Origin: Epinephelus fuscoguttatus
Lineage: Eukaryota; Chordata; Actinopteri; Perciformes; Serranidae
Assembly (NCBI RefSeq): GCF_011397635.1
Contig: NC_064771.1
Coordinates: 16,431,379-16,495,378 of the forward strand
Direction of reading: 5' to 3'
DNA length: 64,000 nt
Shown one piece after another: positions 50,101 to 64,000 of the stretch (positions within the stretch are counted from its first letter, which is position 1; every line of letters starts with the position of its first letter). The notes under the pieces were generated by a model, which worked only from the letters and a program-made list of their open reading frames with translations, did no database searches and had not been told where the DNA came from. Both the position numbers and the translations under genes were made by a program.

Positions 50101-53100
50101 ATAGTCTGTGTGTGGTGGAAGCTGATGACGGGGAATCAGCAAACTTTCTGTTTTTGCTTCTGTGTGTGCCTTTGTGATCATTCTTTGTTCCATCTCTGAA
50201 TTCAGAGGTTTGTGCAGGTCTGTGAACGCAGCACAAAACATGAAACTCTTCATGAGTTTTTTTTTCCTCAGCAGCAGTTTGTTGAGTCGCAGGATGGAGA
50301 ATCGATACGTCGAACAGTTTATTGTGTGATTGATCAGAGCTAATTTGACTGGATTGATGGATTAGAGGAGCAACTGCCGCAGGTGCAAGTGAAAGCAAAC
50401 TTTCAGGCTAGAAAAACGATGGACAACATTAAAATAATTACGCAGTTGTTCTAAAAATGGAGCGCTCAAATTCTAAATACATTAATGAATGGTTAAGTTT
50501 CACTTAAACTTTGTCTGGCGTTCTGCTGCTCTGACTGTACACTCTGCACTCCGAGAGTCTGGTGCTCAGTGTTAATTCCGTTGACAAAAACTATGATGTT
50601 TGTTTTGTTAATGACCTTTGTTCCATGACGAAAACGAGACAATGACAAGCTACAAATCGATCTTAGTCATAAAAACCAAGACAAAATCTATGTTTCAGTT
50701 TTGTTGACGAGCTGAGATGAGACGTGATGAAAATGTTGATGGAGGACTACTGGACATTGAAAGCCAAGAATGGTTGTGCATGCAATTACCTTCAAATGCC
50801 ACATGAGCAACAGGCTACTAAACTCCAGTAAACTGTCAGCGCCAGGATGTTTCTCTAGCAAGCAAAAAAACTGACATTGGAGCAGCATCAGCCATTGATG
50901 CAACTTGTGAGTTGTAATTTGGCAGTAAATAATCAGCCATGTGTGTGTGACTGTGGATGGCGGAGCTGTTGAATGGATTTGTGGAGTTTGTTAGCAACAG
51001 CGGAGGCTGTTAGCAGCGGAGCAAGCAGTCACTAGCCAGTGGCTTTCACAGCTGATCTCCACAGGACTTCACTCAGAGCCGGACTGTCTCAAGAAGGTTT
51101 TTGGGCTGATACTGTTTGACAGGCAGGTCGGAGGATCAGTTATCTGTGAGTGTAACTGTCCTGTTAGTTAACAGCCTGAACAGTTTTCTCTGACAGAGAT
51201 TAGTTTAGTTTAAGTTTAGTTTTAATCACTAACTCTGTGACACATGAGTTTAAACCGCCAGATAAACATGTTGCAAGAAATTATTATTTTTCTGCTGACA
51301 AGTCAGATTTAACAGTGACCCTGGGTTCAAATCCTAGTTGTCTCAGATTAGTTATTTGTGGTGTCAAAGTTTTAGCCACCATAAATAGAGAAATGTTGAG
51401 CTTTTCAAACGATGATCAGTGAGTGTGTGCTCGGAAATCACCCCTTAAACCTGTCAAAAACTGCTGGAGAAATGTCAGTTTGTACGTAGGTAGAAATTAC
51501 TTGGAGCTGTACAAAAAAATTGAATGAAATTTTTATACAACCTGTCACTTTGATTCTTATTTCTGAGAAATGAATCAGCCTAAACGGATAAGTTTAAAGA
51601 CAAAAAAAAAAAAAACATAACAAGAAAACATAATGACTGCATGTCAACTAAAATGTCATGAATTTTTGTCGACTAAAACCAGACTAAATCAACGACGGAT
51701 AAAAATGACCACAACTGATAAGCATTTTCATCTCAAGACTAAGACCAAATCTAAAAGTCAAAAACAACACTGTAGGTGCTCCAAATCCAAACGGTATGTA
51801 CATTCTAACAGCGCTCCGAAAAAATGGTCCAGCTTCAAAAATAGAAAATCAATATTTGGCAGCAAATGCTGATATCGTGACAGACCACCACTAATAAATG
51901 ACTGTGTGGGAAACCCTGCACGCTGTAAAATGTCTGAGAAACCTTAACACACATACCTGCTTTGTTGCAGCGAGTTTCTTCTGCAGATGCTCAATGGTCT
52001 CTTCGGCCACTCGGATCTTCCTGAGGGCATCTTCATCAGCCAGCTTCTTGCTTTCCTTCCTCTCCCTCTCCTCCAGCTCTCGCACTCGCATCCTTAACTC
52101 ATCCACCTGGGTAGGGTGAGATGGGGGTTATGAGACGCAAAAAAAGAAATGTGCAAAAATATGTTGGAAAGACAAAACGAAGCAATACAAACCTCAGCTT
52201 TAGATTTGCGCTCAGCTGCCATGAGCTGCACTTTGTCCCTCTGCTCCTTTGGAGCTGACTTGTACATGTCCAACAAGAGCTTCATCTCTTTCTGGGACTC
52301 CTGGGCTTTCCTAAAGGAGACAGAGATCACATTAACATTAGCGATCCCATCAGTGCAGTTAGCTGAGAGCTTGTGAGTGTGCACATGTGCTTAAAGGGAA
52401 ATTTTGGTTTATTTCAACCTGTCTCCTATTGTCCTAAATTTGTTTCAAGTGACTAGTGACATAAAAATAATACTTAGCATGTTAGCCGTTAGCCTAGATA
52501 CAGCCGTAGCGTCAGACCTGTTAAAACGTAAGTGAACGGGCATACTTCAAGTGCAACGTTAGTCCACTAAACAAGCTTTTTTTCCACAAAGACCGCCTCA
52601 TATCGTTAGGACAAATGTCAGAGAACATATAGAAAACGACATGTAAACGTGTTGTCTTACCTTACTGGTGTGCTGCCATGTTTGTTTACCATCTAGCTCT
52701 GCTTTCCAAAGCGCGGCCAAAATATATCTCGCGAGCCCTAGATAAAGCCCAGTTGGATACTAACGTTACTCCAGGTGGAGGTGTCTTGTCCTCGGTCACA
52801 TCCAGACCTTGAAAATAAGGCTGCAACCGGTCCCATTCCTTGCAACAGAGGCATTCCTCTTCTGTGGGCACTGGGGCACAGCATTCACAGGTACACCACC
52901 AATCTCCAGAGCTACGCAGCCTTGCAGCAGCCATTCCTCCTCTCTCGTCCTCTACCTGTTGCGCCTCTCTCGCTCCTCCTGTTCTTCAGTTTCACAAAGC
53001 TCTTCGTCAGTGTATTCTGGCTCAAATAAATAAGGGCGGCCATCAAACTCTGCAAAATCACAAAGTCGAAGTCTGGCAAAATGTCAGCCATTATTCTATA

Positions 53101-56100
53101 AATCTTTCATAAAATAAATGAATGAACTTTTCAGGCTACTGTCCAGTTCTGCCTTCTAGCTGTTGCTGCTTGTTCTGGCATGCTATGAGATCGCTGCTTG
53201 TTCTCGCGATATTTCGGCCTCGCTTTGGAAAGCACAGCTAGAGGGGTAAACAAACATGGCAGCACACCAATAAGATAAGACAACACGTTTACATGTCATT
53301 TTCTATATGTTCTCTGACATTTATCCTAACGATATGAGGCGGTCTTTGTGGAAAAAAAGCTTGTTTAGTGGACTAACTTTGCACTTGAAGTATGCCCGTT
53401 CACTTACGTTTTAACAGGTCTGACGCTACTATGCGCCCCGGCTGTATCTAGGCTAACGGCTAACATGCGAACTATTATTTTTATGTCACTAGTCACTTGA
53501 AACAAATTTAGGACGATAGGAGACAGGTTGAAATAAACCGAAATTTCCCTTTAAAGAGACATTTTGTTGGAAAAGGGAGCAAGAACACAAACATTAAAAT
53601 ATGATATAAAGCAAACTAGAGTAGAAGGGGGATGTACTTGAGTTCTACTCTGAGCATCTTCAGTGTGTCTGAGTCCTTCCTCTTCAGCTCGTCGCTGCGC
53701 TGCCTCTCTCTCTCCCGCTCCCTCTCTCGTTCTCGCTCTGCCTCCCTCTCCCTTTCTCTCTCCCGGGCCCGCTGTCTCTCCAGCTCCTTCCTCCTCTCCT
53801 CCTCCTCCTCCTGGTCCTCATCTTCCTCTTTTTTCACGTCGATACTGTCACTCGTCGACTCCTCCAGAATCAGAACCCCTGTGTCGCCACTCTGACAACG
53901 CAACTGTCGACAAAGCAAAACATTTTTAAGCATTGATAATAAATCCACATAGTTTAGAGGAAATGTATTCATAATGTATTTCGGTTTTGCTTCGAGAGGC
54001 CCTCTAGATCTCATTGAATGAAATACAGAAAATATTTGTCAGTGAACGTCATCTACCTTATTGATCTCCATCTGTGTTTCCCGCAACTTCCTCTTGTAGC
54101 GCTGAACGTCACCTTTCAACTGCAGGTTGTGGTTCTGAAGACTGCTGATTAAGTGTCGCATTTCCCTGTTGATTGGTCCTGAGAGCACAAAGACAAAGTG
54201 CGAGAAGCAGACGTACACAGAGCAAAGTCAATGTGTGGTTTCTTCTTTTGAGTCATTCAACATCATCTGGTGCTGTAAATGATGAACTCTAACGCACGGT
54301 GCAAAGGTGTGATTTCACAACAGAGATGATATACTAGTAGTGTTTCCACAATGTCAATACCAACGAATTAAAAATAAAAACGTATTCTGCTTGGTCAGCG
54401 CATACTCAAATTACTGTAATTATCTGGTTGCGGTGCATAAACATAATCCATCTCTTCATACAGATATAGATTCACAAAGACTTCAAAAAAAAAACAAAAA
54501 AAACAGTAGAACTAATGCACAAAACTATGGTGGGGTGTCTTTTAAAGACGTTTTGATAGATGCGAGGTGTGTGTTTTAAAAGGTACCTGCTTGTTCGTTG
54601 GCTGCCAGGTTCTGCTCAAACTCAATGCGCAGCATCTCATACTCTTTGCGCACCTGAGCCAGGGTGTCCTCCAGCTGGATGACCTCAGTCCGCAGCTTCT
54701 TTTGAAGGGACAGCTCATCACTCTGAACAGTTGAAAACAATAACACATTGACGACCACGTTGCCAAGCTGTGGTAATAACACACTGAGAGGTTTTAGTTG
54801 TCAGGGCCAAAAACAGAAAAGACAAATACTTGGAATGGCAACACTGGGCTACAGTGAAGATGCAGTGACGAAAGCAATCAGGGATCTTACATTGTCTCTG
54901 GTGAAAAACACTTCTTTTTTTATGAGATCAACTTGTAAAATGTACCTCCATGTGCTCAATCTGTCGCAGATGGGCGTTCTTGGCAGTGAGCAGTAGGGCT
55001 CGTGCCTCATCCAGCTGGGTTTTTACCCCCAGGGACTCATTGTACAGCAGGGAGAACTGCGACTGCAGACATTTGTACTCTAGAGTCTCCTTCACAACCT
55101 CCTCTGGAATATTCCGCAAATCCATCTATAAAATCAGGAGACGAAAGTAAAGAATGAGCATTACAAGTCGGTTACCACACAACATAGGCCCAAACTATGA
55201 TGTCATGTAGCCCCAAGAATAAGAAATGAGTTCTTGACAAGCAGGTGTAGTGTTACATCTAATTTAACAGCCAGAGATTATATCTTTACCTTGAGCTTCT
55301 CGCTCTCCCTCACGGCCTCCTGGAGCTCAACCTGCAGTTTCTCCAGCTCTGCCATGCGACTATTAGCCAACTCCTGGTTGTGCTCCAACTCTGCATTCAG
55401 ACTCTCAAACTAAACAATGGCAATGTGTTACAGATAGGAGAACTGTGCATGGCATAAAAACAGTTTTTTCAGCACAAACTGGCTTCTGAGATATGAAAAA
55501 GGTTATGACATACACCACACAAAAATAATTACAAAGGGAAACTTTCTACAAATGCTCACCTTCTGAATGTTCAGTGTAATCTGGCCTCCTGGTAGCCCAC
55601 CTGAGCTGCCGGTGCTGCTGTATCCAGACTTAAGCTGCAAACAGAAAAGGCATAACAAAAACAAAAGACGTGAAACATTAACACTTAGAGCGATTTTCAC
55701 TGAATGAATACATCTCATGGACAGAAATAAAGCACGCCAACATACTGAAGTACGAGTTGCACAGAAACAATTTCATGTAAACACACCTGCTCCATGGCTT
55801 CTGCCAGATGTTTGTTGAGCTTTTGTTCCCTATTGCGGAGTTTCTCAATGTCCCACTGCAGGTCCTCCACGGTTGTCTCCATCTCAGACACCTTGGTCTC
55901 AGAGCTGGTCACCTTGTCCACCAACTCATTGTACTGTAAAAAGGGCAAAGACATGACAACAGCCATGTCATCAGCAGTGTTACTGTAATCACATTACATT
56001 CTTCTGTAACACACCAATGTAATGTGTTACTGTCTGTAAGTTCCATAATTACATTACAGATACTAATCAGACAGTTATGTCATTACCTGTATTACATAAG

Positions 56101-58561
56101 TGCTTCACTTATCTGCAAAATGGGTGCATAGCAAAAAATCATCAAACACACAGACAACAGCTACGCTGTCCAGTGCACCCATGGAGACACTCTTCAGTCT
56201 GGGCGGTCTTGTGCTGACTGAGCTTGCGAGCGAGCATCTCAGGTGAGTTTGTCTGAGTGTGTTTGGCCTGTCAAATTCAGGTTACATGCTGTTAAAACAT
56301 GTTTTTACCTATTAAGTCTCTCATCATCTAAGGGTGTTAGGGAGATCAGTCTCTATGTTGTTCTATGTACTGATGTATTATTTTGAGGCAATTAAGATTT
56401 GTAGGCTACTAGGCAGTATAAGGAAGGGCAGCCTCTTTTATATATTTGCAATTCCCTTTTTTATTGCCTACTGCGTGCAATAAAGCCTTGCTCTTGGAAA
56501 ACATTTTAAGCACTATTTGGGCTGATTTTATGCAACTTTGCTGTCAGCTTTTTGGTATTACTGTGTTAAAGAATGAAAAAGAAAGACCTTTGGTATGTCC
56601 TCCTTGACAGGACAGAGATATGTGCTGATATGTAGGCATATGTAAGGTTTAATGTTCTATTAGCCCTTTCTACACACAATAGAGCCCCTACTAAGTCCCG
56701 TCTTCATGCCGCCTTTGCATTTTTACACAGAACCAAACAACAGTGGAATCATACCTCTCCTGAAAGAAATTTTGAACAGCATGACAGGCGGGACATGTAA
56801 CACAACAGCAACGCCCTCTAGTGTACATATGACATATGTGCCGGCAGCGTTTAATAAACCTTTGCAATGGCATTAACATGGCAGTAACAATCATGTACCA
56901 TCTCTGTGATATGGTGGCTAATCTTGACCTCTGTTTGGAGGATAAGGAGCTCCCAGACCTCACTGTTTTCCTAATTGGCAGACATTTTTGGCCACTGATT
57001 TGAGTTAGCTGCTAACTGCTGTTTTTCAAACTCCCGAGGATTGCACGCTCAGCACATCGTCAAAATGTCACACCTGTACCGCCCATTATCCTGCTGGCTG
57101 TCTCATTTATACAGACATAATCTTGGCACTGTTACTACCTCTGATGCCAGTTTAGAGGCAAGACAACTCTTGCCCCTTATTCTGTGATTGTACTTTTTAT
57201 GCAGAATGGCAAGGCAGCATAATGGCATGAAATTCTCGCCTTGAAGGGGCAGTGTAAAAGGGGCTATTGCTAACTGGAAATTACATGATAGTGCATCTCA
57301 GGTATTGTCACAGAGCAATGCAAAAGTAATGTAACCAGTAGTGTGACTAATTACTTTCTACGGGGAATAAGTAAGTAAAGTTATGCAATACTCATTTAAA
57401 AAGTAACATTGAATGTTTAGTTCATTGCTTGTTTTTTTAAATGATCAACCCCAGGACATTTTTACAATTTTCTCATTCACATAATCAAACTATTTCTGAC
57501 TCACACCCACAAAAAGTCACCACACATACGGTGCCAAGGACATCATACCTCCATGGACATCTTGTGGTGTCGGCCCTGCAGCAGAGTGGCCAGGTCTCGC
57601 AGTCGACTGTTCTCCTCCAGCAGAGTATGGTTTGCATTGATGATGTCAGACTGGCTATCGTCTTCACATGCTGCCAATGAAGATCAAGACAGTTGTGCCA
57701 AATTATCTTAGGGCTAACAAGTGGTAAAAATACCTTGCTCACATTTATGTGCACCAACAACTTGGTAATGACATGTGAAACCATTAGTAACAGGGAATTA
57801 GTTTTAACACAGGATATAAAATGTGATGCAGGTGTTCCTGTTTGTGTGTCAATATGTTATCAATTATGAATGTGTCAGTAACAAGCACATCTCCACACTA
57901 ACCTGCAGCCTGGACTTGTTTGCACATGTTGTCGATGCGGCTGTGCAGCCTGTCAAACACACAGACCAAGCAAGCGATGGCTTCCTTGCTGAACTGCATG
58001 CGGTCTTGCAGGTGCAGGGTGAGCTCCTCCTCGCTGCTGTGCTCCAGCGTAGTTAAGAAACCCTTGGCATTCTCACTTAGGGGAGCAGGGGGTGGTGTTG
58101 CATCTGAATATAGTGAGAGGTGGTCATGTACGAAGTTGGTTAAAATCAGCAGCTGATTACATGATCAAAAAAACTATACTTCAACCTTCAGCTTGAAAAT
58201 TGGAAATCATGCGCGCCCTCATTAAAACTTAAATCTTGGAAAGATATTTGAGATGGTACAGCTAACTTGACAGCTGAAAATGAGCATTTTGCAAGTTGTC
58301 GTGACATTTAAAGATAGAAAATTATTGATTTGAAGCATTTTTGCAAAAGTTGCACAAACAGATTATCTGCTCAGATTGTAGCAGTCCACAAATGCAGTCA
58401 GCGATGGAGACTTTTCAGGGATCAGCTCAGTCAAGAAAGTCTTAAGACTGCTTACCTGTTGCTGAGTCTGTTGGTGGCTCTGTGGGTGTCAACAACTCTT
58501 CTGACCCAGTAGGAGGAGGGGGCTGCTTCTGCTCTTCTTGACGATCTTCCTGATGCTCCTC

Positions 58562-58616
<55 letters not shown>

Positions 58617-59655
58617 GCCTGCTCTCCCTCGTTTGGGGCCTCTGGGAGTGGAGGTGGAGGCACGGCAGAGGTTGGTGATGCCAGGCTGACACCATCTTCC
58701 TCCATAGGTGTTGGTTCAGGGAGCGGGGGCGCTGGTGGGGCTTGGGAAGATGTCACCGGAGCGTCGGGTTCAATACGTTTGCGTAGAATGTGCACATTCT
58801 CTTCCAGCTGCAAAGGATTGAAAGAAGAGTTAATTCTCTCTCATGGATAGATATATTTCTGTATTCAGACAGTTCTATTCCAAAAACTGAGTACAGCAGT
58901 TTGTGAGATCTTTTGACTTACATTACCAAGGCACTTCCACAGACTGAGCACAATGCAAAACTCTGCTAATTGGTTATGTTTACAAGCACACAAACAAACT
59001 ACATATAACTATATATGGTCAGGTTAAGGCAGACAGTTGAATAATATTTTAATGTGTTGCATTTATTATTGTTTAACGCCAAGTGGCTTTGACGGACTGA
59101 GACCCACTGATTTGGTATTTACATGGAAATTCCTGAAATCAACATTCAGCTCAAAATAGGTTATATTTAGATTAAAACAATGTCATAAATGTGAAGAGGT
59201 ACCTGTGACCAGTAGCGGTTGACAATCAACAGGGTGGTGTCATCAGTGGCCTGTCTCTTCTCCAGCTTCTCAATTTTCTCTCGTAACTCATCCTCCATGG
59301 TCTGCCTCTGCTCCAAGCGCTCACATAACTTCTTATTCTTGAACTGGAGGACCTTCATGTCCATTTCCTCCTGCACAGAACAAATGCAAACACCAACGTG
59401 TGGACTGTCAGAGATTCTTAGTGTTCTTTGGCGAAAAATACTTAAGATGAGCTGGTGGAAGTTGTAGTAAACAGACTACAAATGGTGACTTATGGGAGTG
59501 AAAATCAGATGACTGACCGTAGAGGAGACTCCAGCTATGCGTATGGGCTCGATGAGAGTGGTGGTGGTCTTCTCCTCTTTTTTGCTCTTCTTCTCAGGTG
59601 GGCCAGGGGGGCTGTCCCCTCCTGAGGGACGTTTTCCTCCCCCAGCACCTGACAT
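44155..59655 (-). CDS. rnf40: E3 ubiquitin-protein ligase BRE1B (RNF40)
   Basis: Nineteen coding exons on the minus strand, all in phase: 59655-59518, 59370-59203, 58807-58456, 58103-57903, 57670-57549, 55933-55787, 55634-55560, 55409-55290, 55125-54946, 54722-54587, 54178-54057, 53903-53638, 52310-52193, 52106-51957, 46709-46497, 46404-46279, 45068-44928, 44820-44719, 44331-44155; 3054 nt, 1017 residues (human about 1001). A long coiled coil ends in a C-terminal RING ([29 protein letters not shown]) and the Bre1 terminus [35 protein letters not shown] and TVQKLEEKE-type segments fit RNF40 better than RNF20. With RNF20 it forms the nuclear ligase that monoubiquitinates H2B at Lys120. Fish-specific oddities are Q16 in exon 3 and an Arg/Glu-rich run in exon 12. 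It lies head-to-head with phkg2. Confidence 0.95.
45577..45991. mobile_element. TTAA-flanked palindromic MITE, 415 bp
   Basis: Starts TTAAAGGGATAGTTC, ends GAACTATTCCTTTAA. Arms of about 170 bp are inverted copies sharing CCCCCAGTTTGGAGAAGCAG and GGAAGCTAAGCAATGTA. It is almost entirely arm, with no coding capacity. It lies in the rnf40 intron between 45069 and 46278. Arm identity is high but imperfect. Confidence 0.8.
46840..47650. repeat. Probable dispersed repeat in an rnf40 intron
   Basis: The ends carry 'gtaactcattatttctggaa' and 'gtaattcaattactttt...agtaacaagtaatt', phrases typical of a dispersed fish repeat built on 'gtaac/gttac' motifs. Boundaries are approximate and the family is not resolved. 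Confidence 0.35.
47651..50566. other. rnf40 intron sequence with no gene
   Basis: Simple runs occur at about 47805-47818 and 49388-49405 (T-rich). A possible repeat fragment lies at 47995-48260. Nothing coding was recognised. Confidence 0.4.
50567..51772. mobile_element. hAT-type non-autonomous element, 1.2 kb
   Basis: Begins CAGTGTTAATTCCGTTGAC and ends AAAGTCAAAAACAACACTG. Flanking 8-mers CTGGTGCT (50559-50566) and TAGGTGCT (51773-51780) agree at six of eight positions, consistent with a decayed hAT target duplication. The sub-terminal 'gacgaaaacgagac'/'gactaaaacc' motifs are typical of a common fish hAT MITE group. The internal 700 bp have no transposase frame. It lies in the rnf40 intron between 46710 and 51956. 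Confidence 0.65.
52391..53554. mobile_element. TTAA-flanked element with about 330-bp inverted arms and a captured P2X7-type domain fragment
   Basis: Perfect ends TTAAAGGGAAATTT / AAATTTCCCTTTAA. The arms (52391 to about 52720, and about 53225 to 53554) are near-identical inverted copies. The core of about 500 bp carries a minus-strand coding fragment described separately. The element makes up most of the intron between rnf40 exons at 52310 and 53638. High arm identity suggests recent activity. TTAA ends suggest a piggyBac- or Kolobok-type mobiliser, not seen here. Confidence 0.85.
52700..53050 (-). pseudogene. Fragment of a P2X7 cytoplasmic-domain-like gene inside the TTAA element
   Basis: On the minus strand, a segment with [16 protein letters not shown] near 53045-52975 is followed, one frame over, by [20 protein letters not shown] and EWDRLQPYF near 52895-52810. 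The WCxCxxC...ECLCC arrangement matches the Cys-rich 'ballast' region of P2X7 and the many fish stand-alone genes that carry it. It ends in the element's arm ([14 protein letters not shown]), so the C-terminal part of the domain is missing. The frame change and truncation make it non-functional. Confidence 0.6.
55980..57430. mobile_element. Nested repeats in an rnf40 intron
   Basis: Outer flanks (55980-56100 and 57290-57420) carry 'gtaatgtgttac'-type phrases in opposite orientations, suggesting one element. Inside it, about 56660-57268, a second unit has inverted ends 'ttagccctttctacac' and 'gtgtaaaaggggcta', with similarity continuing about 65 bp inward. No coding frame stands out. The outer boundaries are approximate. 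Confidence 0.5.
58565..58612 (-). repeat. Pure CAG repeat coding Q16 in rnf40
   Basis: Sixteen uninterrupted CAG codons lie between EGEQAE and EEEHQED in the N-terminal acidic, Pro-rich linker. Purity suggests length instability. Mammalian RNF40, as I recall it, has no glutamine tract there. Confidence 0.9.
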
Positions 59656-60171
59656 CTTTCCGTCCCCTGCAATAAATCAACCATGACATTAAATCTTTGC
59701 TGTGGTACAGCTTTAGGAAACTATAGATATGTTTGCAAATGGAGAACTCATTCATTTCATGACAGCTAGCAACGGGATTAGCCTTGCATTAAAAACGCAG
59801 GGGCCACTGCTGATAAATTGGTCCGAATACTGCTCATCTGGAGTTCGTATGACAAAATGTGTCCCCGATCAGGTATACTAACTGTTACTGTATAAGCCGC
59901 TGCCTGAAAAGCTATAAACTAATTTTAATTTGGCATTTCTGCTGGGAGTAACGAACATTAGCATGCTAGCTAACGCTAAAAATGCTAATGCTAACGTTAA
60001 TTCTTCGAGACCTAGTTAGCTAAACGGCGCTCTTTGTCCTGCATATTAAATGGGTTGTGGTCGTCATTTGTATTCGCCGACTATCACTATACGTGTAAGA
60101 CCGTCTGCAAAGAAACTTTACATGCAAAGAAGCGTACAAACCGTTTTCTGTAAAATATCAACGGTACAAAC

Positions 60172-60679
60172 CTTCGCACGGAGCAATTGAAAATGTAACT
60201 AAGTCAGTGCATCAGGAGAAGCTACAGGAAGTGACGACAACGTACTTCCCTATAGTAAATTTTTCATTTAATCAAGAATTTATTTAAAGAAAAAACAACG
60301 GATTAACTACATTAGTAGGACACCTTGTATTAAAATTCAGTTACTTGGATTATTTTGTAACACTTCTAAAAGAACCATGAAAATTATTACATTATTATTT
60401 ACCACACTGCAACCTTCACTCCGGCCTCGTGGGGGCAGTACAGCCACATTGTGTAATAACAGCCTATAAGCTGTTTCGAGGAATGTGACCAGAATGTAAA
60501 CAGTGCTCAAGTGCTAGCTAGCGGTTGTTAACATTATAGGTAGCTAACTTCAAGTCTGTCGCCGCTGAATCGCCCACAGTTATGGCTTCACGATAGATAC
60601 CTCGAGGTGTGATGGCATTTTAATTCTGAACCCTTTACTGCCGTCACCCGCTCCCTCTTATCGTTTGTAAGCGTACATG
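60172..60679. promoter_or_regulatory. Divergent promoter of rnf40 and phkg2
   Basis: A minus-strand donor (CGTGCGAAG|gtttgtac) at 60171-60172 ends a noncoding rnf40 exon. A plus-strand donor (CGTACATG|gtgagtag) at 60679-60680 ends a noncoding phkg2 exon. The two start sites therefore lie within about 400 bp of each other. No TATA box is evident. In human the two genes are also near neighbours, with one small gene between them as I recall. Confidence 0.55.
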
Positions 60680-61001
60680 GTGAGTAGCTTGCTGTACGGT
60701 CAGTGAACCTGCCGCTGTAGCAAGGCCAAGTCAAACACAGCTAGCTAACTGTCGTGATGGATCAAGGGGACATTTCTAAATAACACTAAGAACAGTAAAG
60801 GAGAGCGAGAGATGTGTGTGTAGTGAGCAAATCCCCACAGTGTCCTGCTAACTAAAATTAAACTAAAGCCAAACAAAGCACTTCCTTGTCCGGAGTTAGC
60901 TTAGATATTAGTTCCTGTTAAAGACAGACCATGTAGCATTGTTGCAAAGTGAGATATGTGACTGACAGTGTGGTGTTATTATAGATTCATATGCTGTCAC
61001 C

Positions 61002-63953
<2,952 letters not shown>

Positions 63954-64000
63954 GTGAGTCTCAGCTTTTTTTGTGGCAGCTGATTTAAAATTCCAAGCCT

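Noticed and set aside
44155-59655. Calling the Bre1 gene rnf20
   Set aside because: Segments [41 protein letters not shown] and [16 protein letters not shown] fit RNF40, and the phkg2 neighbour agrees with RNF40.

Overview
The window is animal nuclear DNA, almost certainly from a ray-finned, probably percomorph, teleost. The evidence is small GT-AG introns within compact genes, fish orthologues of vertebrate genes, and introns loaded with short non-autonomous DNA transposons (TTAA-flanked long-inverted-repeat elements, hAT-type MITEs starting 'agggctgcaactaacg', and a Tc1/mariner fragment). I saw no tRNA, rRNA, CRISPR or bacterial operon. I recognised no retroviral or other virus-like element.

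Layout, left to right. (1) 554-11184, +: the 3' 17 exons of a von Willebrand A-domain gene that resembles fish 'circularly permutated Ras protein 1-like' genes; its 5' end lies outside the window. (2) 11.9-12.7 kb: an unidentified coding-like relic split by a hAT MITE. (3) 13.06-13.77 kb, -: a broken connexin (gap-junction) gene. (4) 15111-17120, -: znf668, 18 C2H2 fingers and a Q19 tract. (5) 20260-26502, +: znf646, three coding exons and about 32 C2H2 fingers, head-to-head with znf668. (6) 32890-41989, -: tnfrsf12a (Fn14, TWEAK receptor), four coding exons, with a 7.85 kb first intron holding a 35-bp minisatellite. (7) 44155-60240, -: rnf40 (Bre1-type H2B ubiquitin ligase), 19 coding exons. 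(8) from about 60.5 kb to the right edge, +: phkg2 (phosphorylase kinase catalytic gamma), head-to-head with rnf40 and cut off by the window end.

Context. In human, ZNF668/ZNF646 and PHKG2/RNF40 are all in 16p11.2, so much of the window is a conserved syntenic block with fish-specific additions. Two divergent promoter regions (about 17.7-18.6 kb and 60.2-60.7 kb) serve the head-to-head pairs. znf646 and tnfrsf12a converge, with poly(A) signals about 150 bp apart near 29.3-29.4 kb.

Exon borders were assigned by hand from splice consensus, phase agreement and family resemblance. Every junction listed for the five protein-coding genes keeps frame. UTR ends, promoters and transposon families are less certain. 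The least expected items are the permuted-Ras/VWA gene, a TTAA element carrying a piece of the P2X7 cytoplasmic-domain family inside an rnf40 intron, the decayed connexin, and the higher-order minisatellite.
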